In this document: positions 44,906 through 53,692 of the stretch, piece by piece
How positions within the stretch are numbered: position 1 is the stretch's first letter
Layout of the letters: the number at the start of each line of letters is the position of its first letter
Origin: Pseudomonas laurylsulfatiphila
GTDB lineage: Bacteria > Pseudomonadota > Gammaproteobacteria > Pseudomonadales > Pseudomonadaceae
Length of the DNA stretch: 64,000 nt
Assembly (NCBI RefSeq): GCF_002934665.1
Contig: NZ_NIRS01000001.1
Coordinates: 992,001 to 1,056,000, forward strand
Direction of reading: 5' to 3'
Made by a program: the position numbers and the translations under genes
Notes under the pieces: generated by a model
What the model was told of the DNA's origin: nothing
Database searches by the model: none
Seen by the model: the letters and a program-made list of their open reading frames with translations, nothing else

Positions 44906-44995
44906 TGTGGGAGCGGGCTTGCCCGCGAAGAGGCCGGCACATCTGACATTGATGCTGGCTGACAGACCGCCATCGCAGGCAAGCCAGCTCCCACA
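44906..44995. repeat. REPIN, GGGAGCGGGC family
   Basis: TGTGGGAGCGGGCTTGCCCG with an imperfect inverse (AGGCAAGCCAGCTCCCACA). A single REP half, GCGAGCAGGCTCGCTCCCACA type, follows near 45041-45064. Confidence 0.8.
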
Positions 44996-45338
44996 GGGTC
45001 GAGGTACATCCGCCAGGTTCAGGTCGGCTGTCAGGCCGCCTTCGCGAGCAGGCTCGCTCCCACAGAAGAGCAAAGGCAGATCGGCGTACACCCACGCTTC
45101 CCACCACTCAACAGGCCGAGCGTTAGCTCGCCTGCCGCTCTTGATCTTGATCCACCCGCCCCCTCGGCAGGCTGAGCGGAGGTGTTCATCCGGGGATGGG
45201 CGCGCAGCGCCGTTCGACGCAGTCGAACTCATTGCATGTAGGTCGAAGCGAAGCCGACCGGAGGGCAATGCCCCCGGATGAATACCGGAGCGAAGGAACG
45301 CCGAGCCTCAGCGAGGGGCCGTACGTAAGGGGCGAGCG

Positions 45339-46662
45339 TGAAGGGATCAACCACATAGGTAACAGAAGAGTTCAGTCACATAGGTAACACCTGATCACTT
45401 ATTTCTGATTACTTTGAGCGTCAGATAAGCGTCTTTGGCATCCCTTTCATCAACGCGGCCTAATACTACCGGTCCAAAAATGATGTCCCAAACACCCTCA
45501 CTGACGCTCTCCAACCCAACCGTTTCATGCTTGAGCACGTAGCCGACATAGATTCTAAGCCTACCTTTGTTCACCACGCCGTTGGAGTCCGTCCGGTAAA
45601 CCTCAACATGGCTTGGGTACCTCATCTCCGGCAGCTTGCCCGGATAAGGTCGTGAAGAGCTTGTGTAGCAAGAGCCGGGGGTTTTCTGCCCCAGCGCCTC
45701 ATGAAGACGCTCATGATTGTAGTGCTGCATGAACAGATCGAAATGTTTCTGCTGGGCTCCCCACTCAATTTCCGGCGGCCTTGGCAACGTACTTTTCAGC
45801 GTGCGGTGCATGCGCTCATGCCGTCCGTTTTGCTCTGGTCGACCAGGTTGAATCCTTTCGTGAATGATGCCCAGACGGGCCCACCAGATGGACAACTGCG
45901 ATAACCCGGCACGCCCACCGCTAGCAAAAGGGACACCGTTGTCGGTACGGATCCGCTCGGGCATTCCATGCATCTTAAATAGCCGCTCGAAGGTTGCCTT
46001 GGCGTCCTTGAAAGTCGTGCTGGGCATGCTTTCACACGCCAGTAGAAAGCGACTGGCGTGATCCATCACTGTCAGGGGGTAACACCAGACACCGTCTCCC
46101 GTCAGGTATTGGCCTTTGTAATCGGCGCTCCAGAGCTGGTTGGGAAGATCGGCTTTCTGAAGTGGCTTGGGATAGATGGCGACACGCTGACGTAAACGCC
46201 GTGGGGGCACCAGACCCGCCTTTTTAAGCACGTTGTAGATCGTGGTTTTCGAGGGCGGAGACTGATCTGGAAACCGTTCACTCAGGGCTGTCTGAATCTT
46301 CTTCGGGCCCGGTGTGGTTTGCCCTTGGCCGCGCAGCTCAAGAATGGCCTCCTTGACCGCAAACGGCACGGCCTGAGCCTGGGAGTGTCGCTTGCGACTG
46401 CACTCCGCCAAGCCATTAATGCTGTCCGCGTTGTAGCGGGCCACCCACTTGTAACCAGTCTTGCGACTGATGCTGTGAGCCGCACAGAGTTGACTGAAAT
46501 TGAGTCGACCAGACAAATAATCGGCAATGAACATCACTTTCAGGTCCATAGGTTTCAGCTCTCGCCACGGCATGGTCAGATCCTCGGAATCGACCAGTGC
46601 CAGTTAAAAACTGTTACCTATGTGCTTGAACTGTTTTGTTACCTATGTGGGTGAGTCATACC
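45339..46662. mobile_element. IS481-family insertion sequence, about 1324 bp
   Basis: Each end carries a related inverted region containing CCACATAGGTAACA, AGTTCA and CACATAGGTAAC. The direct repeat AGCG lies just outside both ends (45335-45338 and 46663-46666) and fits a 4-bp target duplication. Joining the flanks rebuilds the repeat sequence AGCGTTTTTTTGGTTAC. One intact transposase gene is inside. Confidence 0.8.
45395..46573 (-). CDS. IS481-family DDE transposase
   Basis: The 392-residue protein has an N-terminal helix-turn-helix (FSQLCAAHSISRKTGYKWV) and a retroviral-integrase-type core with the DDE residues in LWSADYKGQ, RIRTDNGVPF and RPEQNGRHERMHRTL. The last block, QNGRxERxHRTL, is typical of the IS481 family. 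The frame appears intact, so the element may still be active. The flanking inverted ends and target duplication are described under the insertion sequence. Confidence 0.92.
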   Translation of the reverse strand: MPWRELKPMDLKVMFIADYLSGRLNFSQLCAAHSISRKTGYKWVARYNADSINGLAECSRKRHSQAQAVPFAVKEAILELRGQGQTTPGPKKIQTALSERFPDQSPPSKTTIYNVLKKAGLVPPRRLRQRVAIYPKPLQKADLPNQLWSADYKGQYLTGDGVWCYPLTVMDHASRFLLACESMPSTTFKDAKATFERLFKMHGMPERIRTDNGVPFASGGRAGLSQLSIWWARLGIIHERIQPGRPEQNGRHERMHRTLKSTLPRPPEIEWGAQQKHFDLFMQHYNHERLHEALGQKTPGSCYTSSSRPYPGKLPEMRYPSHVEVYRTDSNGVVNKGRLRIYVGYVLKHETVGLESVSEGVWDIIFGPVVLGRVDERDAKDAYLTLKVIRNK

Positions 46663-46804
46663 AGCGTTTTTTTGGTTACTTTTTTTAGGCGCTTGTAAAA
46701 AAAGTGACTCGCCGTAAGGGCGAAACCATAAGCCGCCGTTACCAAAAAAACGGATATGTACACAACACAACATCAGCCTGGTCGGCCCAGAGGCCGCCAA
46801 GGCC

Positions 46805-46848
46805 TAGTCCCCTCGGACGATGTTCCAAATAGACACCAGAGCAAGAAT
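46805..46848 (+). promoter_or_regulatory. Steroid-regulon promoter module of the hsaB operon
   Basis: Box TAGTCCCCTCGGACGATG (46805-46822), 20 bp, AAGAAT (46843-46848), about 40 bp before the hsaB ATG. Confidence 0.72.
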
Positions 46849-46886
46849 CCATCGCACTCCACCCCCAACAAAAAAGGCCCAGTGCG

Positions 46887-47402
46887 ATGAACGACGCCAA
46901 TCTCAAAGCCGACATGCTCCAGGCCATGCGCCGCCTGGCCAAGTCCGTCACCATTATCAGCACCAGCAACGGCTCCGAACGCTTCGCCATGGCCGCCACC
47001 GCGGTCGACTCCCTGAGCACCGAGCCGCCATCGCTGCTGATCTGCGTCAACAAGACCGCCTCGCCCCACGCCGCACTGGCGACCGGCGCCGACTTCTGCG
47101 TGAACATCCTCGGCGTCGAACAACAAGACCTGGCCAACCTGTGCAGCGGCGCGATCAAGGGCGAAGCGCGCTTCGACCGTGGCAACTGGCTGACCAGCCC
47201 CGGCGGCATTCCTTACCTGGGCGACGCACAGTCGGCGATCCTCTGCCGCCAGGACGGCCACTTCAGCTACGGCACCCACACCGTGTTCATCGGACGCATC
47301 CTGCAGATCCACACCACTGACGCCATCACCCCGCTGGTCTACCTCGACGGCAGCTACACCACCACCGCCAAACCCGCACCTTCTCTCGCAGCCGCTGGTT
47401 GA
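46887..47402 (+). CDS. hsaB: Flavin reductase HsaB
   Basis: This 171-residue protein of the flavin-reductase/FMN-binding split-barrel family supplies FMNH2 to HsaA. Markers are FAMAATAVDSLSTEPPSLLI and CVNKTASPHAAL, then FCVNILGVEQQDLAN and the GDAQSAILCRQDGHFSYGTH region with HTVFIGRIL (NADH site). It leads the plus-strand operon hsaB - delta4-dehydrogenase - SDR - kshB, with a strong promoter module upstream. The ribosome site is weak. Confidence 0.88.
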   Translation: MNDANLKADMLQAMRRLAKSVTIISTSNGSERFAMAATAVDSLSTEPPSLLICVNKTASPHAALATGADFCVNILGVEQQDLANLCSGAIKGEARFDRGNWLTSPGGIPYLGDAQSAILCRQDGHFSYGTHTVFIGRILQIHTTDAITPLVYLDGSYTTTAKPAPSLAAAG

Positions 47403-47411
47403 GGCCCGAAC

Positions 47412-49091
47412 ATGGACAGCCTGAACCGGTTGACGGCGTTGCGAGTGAACAGCGCCGACCCGTTGCCATGGGATGACCGCTGCGACTTGCTGATCGTCGG
47501 GTTTGGCGGAGCCGGCGCCTGTGCCGCCATCGAAGCCAGCACTCGCGGCCTGTCGGTGCTCGCACTGGATCGCTTCGAAGGCGGCGGCGCCACGGCACTC
47601 AGCGGTGGCGTGGTCTACGCCGGTGGTGGCACGCCGTATCAGCGCCAGGCTGGATATGAAGACAGCAGCGACGCCATGTTCAACTACCTGCGTCAGGAAG
47701 TCGGCGAAGCCGTCAGCCACGAGACATTGCGGGCGTTCTGCGAAGGCAGCCGCGAGCAACTGGCCTGGCTGGAGCGACAAGGCGCAGCCTTCGAAGCCAG
47801 CGTACCGCCGCACAAGACCTCATACCCGAGCGACCAGTACTACCTCTATTACTCGGGCAACGAAGCCGTGCCGGCCTATGCCGCCAGCGCCAAACCGGCG
47901 CCCCGTGGCCATCGCACCAAAGGCCCGGGCATGTCGGGCACCAGTCTGTTCGCCCCGCTCAAGGCCAGTGCCTTGCGTCACGGTGCGCGCCTGCGCAGCC
48001 AGTGCGAAGTGCGCAGGCTGGTGCTCGACCTCGACGATAAAGTCCTCGGTGTCGAAGCCTGGCAACTGCCGTCGGGTAGCCGCGCCGCCCGGCAACATGC
48101 GCGTCTGTCACGCTGGGCCGCGGCCATTCATATGTACGCTCCGGCCTTGGCCGACCGCTTGCGCGCCCGTCAGCGTCGCATCGAACAGACCAGCGCCATC
48201 CGCCAATTGATTCGCGCCGAACAGGCGGTGCTGTTGAGCAGCGGCGGTTTCATCTTCAATCGCGACCTGGTGCGCCAGCACGCGCCGCAGTACCTGGCCG
48301 GTCTGCCGCTGGGCGCCACCGGGTGCAATGGCAGCGGCATCGCCCTGGGCCAGAGCGCCGGTGGCAGCGTGGCGCGGATGGACAAGGTCAGCGCCTGGCG
48401 TTTCATCAATCCGCCACTGGCCTGGGCCCGGGGGCTGATCGTCAATGCCCGCGGACAACGTTACGCCAACGAAGAAATCTACGGCGCGACCCTCGGCCAC
48501 GCCATGGTCGAAGAACAGGACGGTCGCGCCATTCTGGTGCTCAACCGCGCGCTGGTCGGCGAAGCGTTGCGTCAGGTCGGCCCCGGCAAGGTGTGGAATT
48601 TCCAGCGCCTGCCGGTGCTGCTCAATTTGCTGTTCAACGCCAAACGCAGCACCAGCCTGGCCGGGTTGGCCAAGCGCTGCCATCTGCCGCCGGAACTGCT
48701 GCGCCAGAGCGTCGAACGCTATAGCCGCGCGGCACGCGGTGAGGTCGCCGACGAGTTCGGCAAGTCTGCGGCGATGCTCGCCAACCTCGACCAGGGCCCG
48801 TGGTACGCCCTCGATCTTTCATTCGCCAGCAAACTGTTCCCCTGCCCGGTCATCACCCTGGGCGGGTTGAAAGTCTGCGAGGCCAGCGGTCGGGTACTGG
48901 ACCCTGCCGGTCAGCCAATAAACGGCCTGTACAGCGCCGGCCGCAATGCGGTCGGGGTCGCCTCCAACCTGTATGTCTCCGGCCTGTCCCTGGCCGATTG
49001 CATCTATTCCGGTCGCCGGGCTGCCGCCCACGTGGCCGACCAATTCGCACTTCAAACCGCACGATCAGGAGAACAACAATGCAACGTGTAG
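47412..49091 (+). CDS. FAD-dependent 3-keto-5alpha-steroid delta4-dehydrogenase-like protein
   Basis: The 559-residue flavoprotein has an N-terminal dinucleotide motif, LLIVGFGGAGACAAIEAS (about residues 31-48), and a C-terminal flavin-binding end, INGLYSAGRNAVGVASNLYV. The active-site end is NLYVSGLSLADC (Tyr521, Ser523). As I recall, the YVS arrangement marks the delta4-(5alpha)-dehydrogenase of Rhodococcus, whereas delta1-dehydrogenases have TYPGxG. It would make the 4-ene-3-keto ring from 5alpha-reduced steroids. It starts 9 bp after hsaB and overlaps the next SDR gene by 13 bp. Confidence 0.75.
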   Translation: MDSLNRLTALRVNSADPLPWDDRCDLLIVGFGGAGACAAIEASTRGLSVLALDRFEGGGATALSGGVVYAGGGTPYQRQAGYEDSSDAMFNYLRQEVGEAVSHETLRAFCEGSREQLAWLERQGAAFEASVPPHKTSYPSDQYYLYYSGNEAVPAYAASAKPAPRGHRTKGPGMSGTSLFAPLKASALRHGARLRSQCEVRRLVLDLDDKVLGVEAWQLPSGSRAARQHARLSRWAAAIHMYAPALADRLRARQRRIEQTSAIRQLIRAEQAVLLSSGGFIFNRDLVRQHAPQYLAGLPLGATGCNGSGIALGQSAGGSVARMDKVSAWRFINPPLAWARGLIVNARGQRYANEEIYGATLGHAMVEEQDGRAILVLNRALVGEALRQVGPGKVWNFQRLPVLLNLLFNAKRSTSLAGLAKRCHLPPELLRQSVERYSRAARGEVADEFGKSAAMLANLDQGPWYALDLSFASKLFPCPVITLGGLKVCEASGRVLDPAGQPINGLYSAGRNAVGVASNLYVSGLSLADCIYSGRRAAAHVADQFALQTARSGEQQCNV

Positions 49092-49834
49092 AAGGCAAAG
49101 TCTGCATCATCACCGGCGCCGCCAGCGGCATCGGTCGCGAAGACGCCCTGCTGCTGGCCCGCGAAGGCGCCAAAGTGGTACTGACCGACCTCAACGAAGA
49201 AGCCGGTCGCCAGGCGGCTGCAGAAATCGGCGCCAACGCGCTGTTCATCCGCCACGACATCGCCAGCGAAAGTGACTGGCAACACGTGGTCAAAACCACC
49301 GTCGAGCACTTCGGCCGCCTCGACGTACTGGTCAACAACGCCGCGATCCTGGCCCTGGGCAGCATCGAAGACACCACCCTGGAGTTGTGGCAGAAGGTGC
49401 AGAAGATCAACGGCGACGGCTACTTCCTCGGTTGCAAGTACGCCATCCAGGCGATGAAGGAAAGCGGCGGCGGCTCGATCATCAACATGTCGTCGGTCGC
49501 CGCCCTGGGCGCCATGCCGATGTTCTGCGCTTACTCGGCGTCCAAAGGCGCGGTGGCGGCGATGACCCGCTCCATCGCCTTGCACTGCAAGCAACAGGGC
49601 TATCGCATTCGCTGCAACAGCGTGCACCCCGATGGCGTGAACACGCCGATGACCCAGGCCCTGGCCGGTGGTCAGCCGATCCCGCAGGAAGCGCTGGACC
49701 AGGACCCGATGAACCGCATGGCGGCGCCACGGGACATTGCCAACGTGGTGCTGTTCCTCGCCACCGACGAGTCGCGGTTCGTCAACGGTGCCGAGATCCG
49801 CGTCGACAACGCCCAACTGATCAGCGGGCTCTGA
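49079..49834 (+). CDS. 3beta/17beta-hydroxysteroid dehydrogenase-like SDR
   Basis: This 251-residue SDR has cofactor motif TGAASGIGREDA, NNAAIL, Ser in INMSSVAALG and YSASKGAV. It resembles the Comamonas testosteroni 3beta/17beta-HSD at several diagnostic places: FIRHDIASESDW, GYRIRCNSVHPDGVNTPM and LFLATDESRFVNGAEI. It probably oxidises a ring hydroxyl to the keto group so that the dehydrogenases can act. The ATG overlaps the 3' end of the preceding flavoprotein gene, which indicates translational coupling. Confidence 0.84.
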   Translation: MQRVEGKVCIITGAASGIGREDALLLAREGAKVVLTDLNEEAGRQAAAEIGANALFIRHDIASESDWQHVVKTTVEHFGRLDVLVNNAAILALGSIEDTTLELWQKVQKINGDGYFLGCKYAIQAMKESGGGSIINMSSVAALGAMPMFCAYSASKGAVAAMTRSIALHCKQQGYRIRCNSVHPDGVNTPMTQALAGGQPIPQEALDQDPMNRMAAPRDIANVVLFLATDESRFVNGAEIRVDNAQLISGL

Positions 49835-49847
49835 GGTCGAGGTGAAC

Positions 49848-50930
49848 ATGGGCACGCAACAACAGAACCTGACCCCGGCCGAAAACACGACGGCAAGCGT
49901 CTCATTGCAAGTGTGCGCGGTGATCGACGAGACCGCTGACGCGCGCTCGCTGGTGCTGGACGTACCGCCAACCCTGCGTGAGCGCTTTCGCTACAAACCG
50001 GGCCAGTTCCTGAGTTTTCGCGTGCCCTTCGCCGGCAAACTGTTGACCCGCTGCTATTCCATGGCCAGCTCGCCCCTCGCGGATGCGCTGCCCAAGGTCA
50101 CGGTGAAACGGGTCGACGGTGGCCGGGTGTCGATCTGGATGAACGAAGTGCAGGTCGGCGACTGGCTGGAAGTGTTGCCACCGGCCGGGCATTTCTACCT
50201 TGACCCGCAGGCGGACACCGAAAAGCCCCTGGTCCTGTTCGGGGGCGGTTCGGGCATCACCCCGGTGTTTTCCATTCTCAAATCAGTGCTCCATGGCAGT
50301 CGGCGGCCGATCAAGTTGATCTACGCCAACCGCGATGAGGCGTCGGTGATTTTCAAGGACGAGCTGTGCCAGCTGATCAAGGCGCATCCTGATCAACTGC
50401 ACGTGGTGCACGTCCTCGATTCGGTGCAGGGCTTCCTGACGGACCATCAGGTCCGTCATCTGCTGCGCGGATCGACCGGCGGCGACTACTTCATCTGCGG
50501 GCCGGGTCCTTTCATGGACACCGTGGAGCGCACGCTGCTGGCACTGGGCGAAGCGGCCGAATGCATTCATGTCGAACGTTTCGTCTCGCCACCGGATCCC
50601 GATGAACTGTTGGCCGAAGAAGCAGTGGCACGAGCGGCGGCCATGGATTCGCAATGTGAAGCGCTGATCGTCGAACTCGATGGCCAGCAACACGAAATTG
50701 CCTGCCAACCAGGCGACACCTTGCTGCAAAGCTGCAAAGCGGCTGGCCTCGATGTGCCGTCGTCCTGTGAAGAAGGTTTTTGCGGGGCCTGCATGTGCGT
50801 GGTCAAGGAAGGTGAAGTCCAGTTGGCGCGCAACGACGTGCTGACCCCCAAGGAGCTGGCCGACGGCTGGACGCTGGCCTGCCAGAGCCGCCCGACGGGT
50901 GCCCGGGTACGCCTGAAATTCCCGGATTGA
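49848..50930 (+). CDS. kshB: 3-ketosteroid 9alpha-hydroxylase reductase KshB
   Basis: This 360-residue electron-transfer protein has an FAD-binding domain (RCYSMASSP), an NAD domain (GGGSGITPVFSILKSVL) and a C-terminal plant-type [2Fe-2S] domain with PSSCEEGFCGACMC and a distant Cys in LACQSRP. The module order matches KshB and PaaE/HcaD relatives; context favours KshB, which passes electrons to the Rieske oxygenase KshA. kshA is not in the window. The ATG at 49848 (GAGGTG upstream) is preferred to a GTG six bases earlier. Confidence 0.82.
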   Translation: MGTQQQNLTPAENTTASVSLQVCAVIDETADARSLVLDVPPTLRERFRYKPGQFLSFRVPFAGKLLTRCYSMASSPLADALPKVTVKRVDGGRVSIWMNEVQVGDWLEVLPPAGHFYLDPQADTEKPLVLFGGGSGITPVFSILKSVLHGSRRPIKLIYANRDEASVIFKDELCQLIKAHPDQLHVVHVLDSVQGFLTDHQVRHLLRGSTGGDYFICGPGPFMDTVERTLLALGEAAECIHVERFVSPPDPDELLAEEAVARAAAMDSQCEALIVELDGQQHEIACQPGDTLLQSCKAAGLDVPSSCEEGFCGACMCVVKEGEVQLARNDVLTPKELADGWTLACQSRPTGARVRLKFPD

Positions 50931-50945
50931 AGATACGCATCCCCC

Positions 50946-51045
50946 TGTAGGAGCGAGCCTGCTCGCGATGGACGTCAACGATAACGCGCCCTGTCTGTAT
51001 GAACGCGGTCCCAAGACGTTTTTCGCGAGCAGGCTCGCTCCTACA
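50946..51045. repeat. REPIN, TAGGAGCGAGC variant
   Basis: A 100-bp TGTAGGAGCGAGCCTGCTCG palindrome between the kshB and SDR-fadD3 operons. Confidence 0.9.
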
Positions 51046-51077
51046 GTTGAAATGTGCCGGACGGAGGATCTGTTGCT

Positions 51078-51121
51078 TAGTCTCAACGGACGATCACTCA
51101 GGCCCGGTCTGCAGTTAGACT
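51078..51121 (+). promoter_or_regulatory. Steroid-regulon promoter module of the SDR-fadD3 operon
   Basis: Box TAGTCTCAACGGACGATC (51078-51095), 20 bp, TAGACT (51116-51121), about 40 bp before the SDR start. Confidence 0.68.
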
Positions 51122-51161
51122 CGGCCACAGCATTAGCCCACAACAATAAAGAGGTGCAGTT

Positions 51162-51908
51162 ATGGCTCGTTTGCAGAACAAGGTCGCGGTGGTCACCGGC
51201 GGCGCTTCGGGGATTGGTCTGGCCTGCGTGCGCCGTTTCGCTGCCGAAGGCGCGCAAGTGGTCGGGCTGGACATCGGCAGCGCCCCGGCGGACTTCCCCG
51301 GCCTGTTCATGCCCCTCGACGTGCGCGACGAAGCGCAGGTGCAGCAGGTCATGCAAGACGTCATCAGCCGCCTCGGGCGCATCGATATTCTGGTCAACGC
51401 CGCCGGCGTCGCCGACCAGGGCAGCGTGACCCAGACCACCACCGCCAACTGGCAACGGGTGATGGACATCAACCTGACCGGCAGCATGCTCACCAGCAAA
51501 TACGCGCTGGCGTCGATGGTGGAGCAGCGCGGTGGTTCGATCATCAACGTCGGTTCGATCTTCGGCCTGCAAGGCTGCGACGGCAACGTGGCCTATAACG
51601 TGTCCAAGGGCGGCATCAACCAGCTGACCCGCTCGATGGCCATCGACTACGGCTACGCCAACATTCGCGTCAACGGCCTGTGCCCGGGCCTGATCGAAAC
51701 ACCGATGACCAGCATGGTCCGTGACAACGATGCGTTCCACGCCTTCTTCGCCTCACAGCACATGCTCAGCCGCTCCGGGCAACCGGAAGAAGTGGCCAAT
51801 GTCGCGCTGTTCCTGGCCTCGGACGAAGCGTCCTTTGTCAGCGGCCAAATGATCGCCGTGGACGGTGGTTTCTCCGCCGGTCGCCGTTTCGCCCCGCCCG
51901 CCCAGTAA
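51162..51908 (+). CDS. Short-chain dehydrogenase of the steroid region
   Basis: The 248-residue SDR has the cofactor motif TGGASGIGLACV, NAAGVADQG, Ser in INVGSIFGL and YNVSKGGI, and ends in the usual MIAVDGGFSAGRRF. It follows GAGGTG and its own promoter module and precedes fadD3 by 72 bp. It probably oxidises or reduces a ring or side-chain hydroxyl; the sequence does not say which. The family is classical SDR (FabG-like), so specificity is undetermined. Confidence 0.82.
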   Translation: MARLQNKVAVVTGGASGIGLACVRRFAAEGAQVVGLDIGSAPADFPGLFMPLDVRDEAQVQQVMQDVISRLGRIDILVNAAGVADQGSVTQTTTANWQRVMDINLTGSMLTSKYALASMVEQRGGSIINVGSIFGLQGCDGNVAYNVSKGGINQLTRSMAIDYGYANIRVNGLCPGLIETPMTSMVRDNDAFHAFFASQHMLSRSGQPEEVANVALFLASDEASFVSGQMIAVDGGFSAGRRFAPPAQ

Positions 51909-51980
51909 TTCGCAATCCGGCCGGGCGCCCTGCCCGGCCTACTCCCTTTTTCGTCATTGTCTTCTAACCGGGGAGGCCCC

Positions 51981-53561
51981 ATGCCGCCTGTCGCCACCGC
52001 ACTGACCATCGCTCAACTGTTCGCCAACGCTGCCCAGGCCTACGGCGACCGCCCGGCCATCGAGGACGCGGGCCACACCATCAGCTACCGACAACTTGAC
52101 CAGTTGCGCCGCCAGGCTGCCCGCGCACTGCTGTCCCTCGACGTACAGGTTGGGGACCGCGTGGCGATCTGGGCGCCCAACGTATGGGAGTGGATCGTCG
52201 CCGCCGGCGCCCTGCAAAGTGTCGGCGCCGCCCTGGTACCGCTCAATACCCGAATGAAGGGCAGCGAGGCTGGCTACATCCTGCGCGAAAGCGGCACCTG
52301 CGTGCTGTTTGCCATCGGCGAATTCCTCGGTGCGGACTACCCCGGCATGCTGGTGTCGGAAGACCTGCCTGAGCTGCGTCACATCGTCAGCCTGCGCGGC
52401 GCCAATTCGGGCACCCTGGCCTGGGAACGGTTTATGGATCTGGCGGCCGACGTGCCGCAACTGGCCCTGCGCACCCGCGAGCAAAGCGTTGGCCCGCAAG
52501 CCTTGTCCGATGTGCTGTTCACCTCGGGCACCACCGGCAAGCCCAAGGGCGTGATGACCAGCCACGGCCAGAACCTGCGCATCGTGCGCGACTGGAGCGA
52601 CATCGTCGGGCTGCGCGAAAGCGATCGTTACCTGATCGTCAATCCGTTCTTCCACTCCTTCGGCTACAAGGCTGGCTGGCTGGCCGCATTGATGCGTGGC
52701 TGCACCGTCCTGCCGCAGCAAGTGTTCGACGTGCAGGCCGTGCTCGAATGCGTGCAGCACGAACGCATCACCGTGTTGCCGGGGCCGCCGACGCTGTATC
52801 AATCGTTACTGGCCCATCCGCAACGCAGCGAGTTCGACCTGGGCTCCTTGCGGGTAGCGGTAACCGGCGCGGCGGCGATTCCCGTGGAGATGATCCACCG
52901 CATGCGCGACGAACTGGGATTCGCCACCATCGTCACCGCGTATGGCCTGACGGAAGTCTGCGGTTTCGCCACGATCTGCCGCTCCGGTGATTCCGCAGAG
53001 TTGGTTGCCAACACCAGTGGCCGGGCGATGCCGGGGGTGGAAGTGCGCTGTGTCGGCAACACGGGCCGCAGTCAACCGGCGAACATTCCCGGTGAAGTGC
53101 AGATTCGCGGTTACAACCTGATGCAGGGTTACCTCAACAACCCCGACGCCAGCCAGGAAATTCTCGACGCCGACGGCTGGCTGCACACCGGCGACATCGG
53201 CATGCTCGACGAACAGGGTTACCTGCGCATCACCGACCGCCTCAAGGACATGTTCATCACCGGTGGCTTCAACGTGTACCCGGCGGAGATCGAACAGTGC
53301 CTGCTGACCTATCCGGGCGTGGCCCAGGCCGCGGTGATCGGTATTCCCGATGAGCGCATGGGTGAGGTGGCGATGGCGTTCCTGTTGCCTGCACCAGGAA
53401 TGGAAATCGAGCAGGCGCGGTTCCTCGCCTGGTGCCGTGAGCAGATGGCCAACTACAAGGTGCCGCGCCGGGTGCAAGTGCTGCAGAGCATGCCGATCAA
53501 TGCCGCGGGCAAAGTGACGAAGAATGTGTTGCGCGAGTGGGCATTGCAGCCGGTCAGTTAA
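51981..53561 (+). CDS. fadD3: HIP-CoA ligase (FadD3/ScdA type acyl-CoA synthetase)
   Basis: This 526-residue adenylate-forming enzyme should activate the indane-propionate left after ring A/B removal. The AMP-binding motif is LFTSGTTGKPKGVMTSH (about residues 183-199), followed by AYGLTE, the hinge TGDIGMLDEQGYLRITDRLKD and the conserved Lys in the C-terminal NAAGKVTKN. FadD3 is similar in length, and the neighbouring genes are those expected for HIP degradation. The start has GGGGAGG upstream. A REPIN follows. Confidence 0.85.
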   Translation: MPPVATALTIAQLFANAAQAYGDRPAIEDAGHTISYRQLDQLRRQAARALLSLDVQVGDRVAIWAPNVWEWIVAAGALQSVGAALVPLNTRMKGSEAGYILRESGTCVLFAIGEFLGADYPGMLVSEDLPELRHIVSLRGANSGTLAWERFMDLAADVPQLALRTREQSVGPQALSDVLFTSGTTGKPKGVMTSHGQNLRIVRDWSDIVGLRESDRYLIVNPFFHSFGYKAGWLAALMRGCTVLPQQVFDVQAVLECVQHERITVLPGPPTLYQSLLAHPQRSEFDLGSLRVAVTGAAAIPVEMIHRMRDELGFATIVTAYGLTEVCGFATICRSGDSAELVANTSGRAMPGVEVRCVGNTGRSQPANIPGEVQIRGYNLMQGYLNNPDASQEILDADGWLHTGDIGMLDEQGYLRITDRLKDMFITGGFNVYPAEIEQCLLTYPGVAQAAVIGIPDERMGEVAMAFLLPAPGMEIEQARFLAWCREQMANYKVPRRVQVLQSMPINAAGKVTKNVLREWALQPVS

Positions 53562-53572
53562 ACCACACCCCA

Positions 53573-53662
53573 TGTGGGAGCGAGCCTGCTCGCGAAAGCG
53601 GCGAATCAGTCAACATCAATGTTGGATTTGCCGACGTCTTCGCGAGCAGGCTCGCTCCCACA
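53573..53662. repeat. REPIN, GGGAGCGAGC family
   Basis: A 90-bp TGTGGGAGCGAGCCTGCTCG palindrome in the convergent gap after fadD3. Confidence 0.9.
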
Positions 53663-53692
53663 GGGTTTGGTGTGTGGTTTATTAGCAGTGGA

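Larger units (their letters stand above)
45080..46763 (-). repeat. Pseudomonas long repeat, right inverted copy, split by IS481
   Basis: Read on the minus strand from 46763 it starts GTGTACATATCCGTTT and carries GGTAACGGCGGCTTATGG, AAGTAACCAAAAAAACGCT, then, after removing the IS at 45339-46666, GCCCCTCGCTGAGGCTCGGC. This order matches the left copy at 44498. The far limit near 45080 is approximate. Confidence 0.65.

Noticed and set aside
44587..45387. Short open frames between hsaA and the IS element
   Set aside because: They fall in REP and long-repeat DNA and encode only repeat-derived low-complexity peptides.
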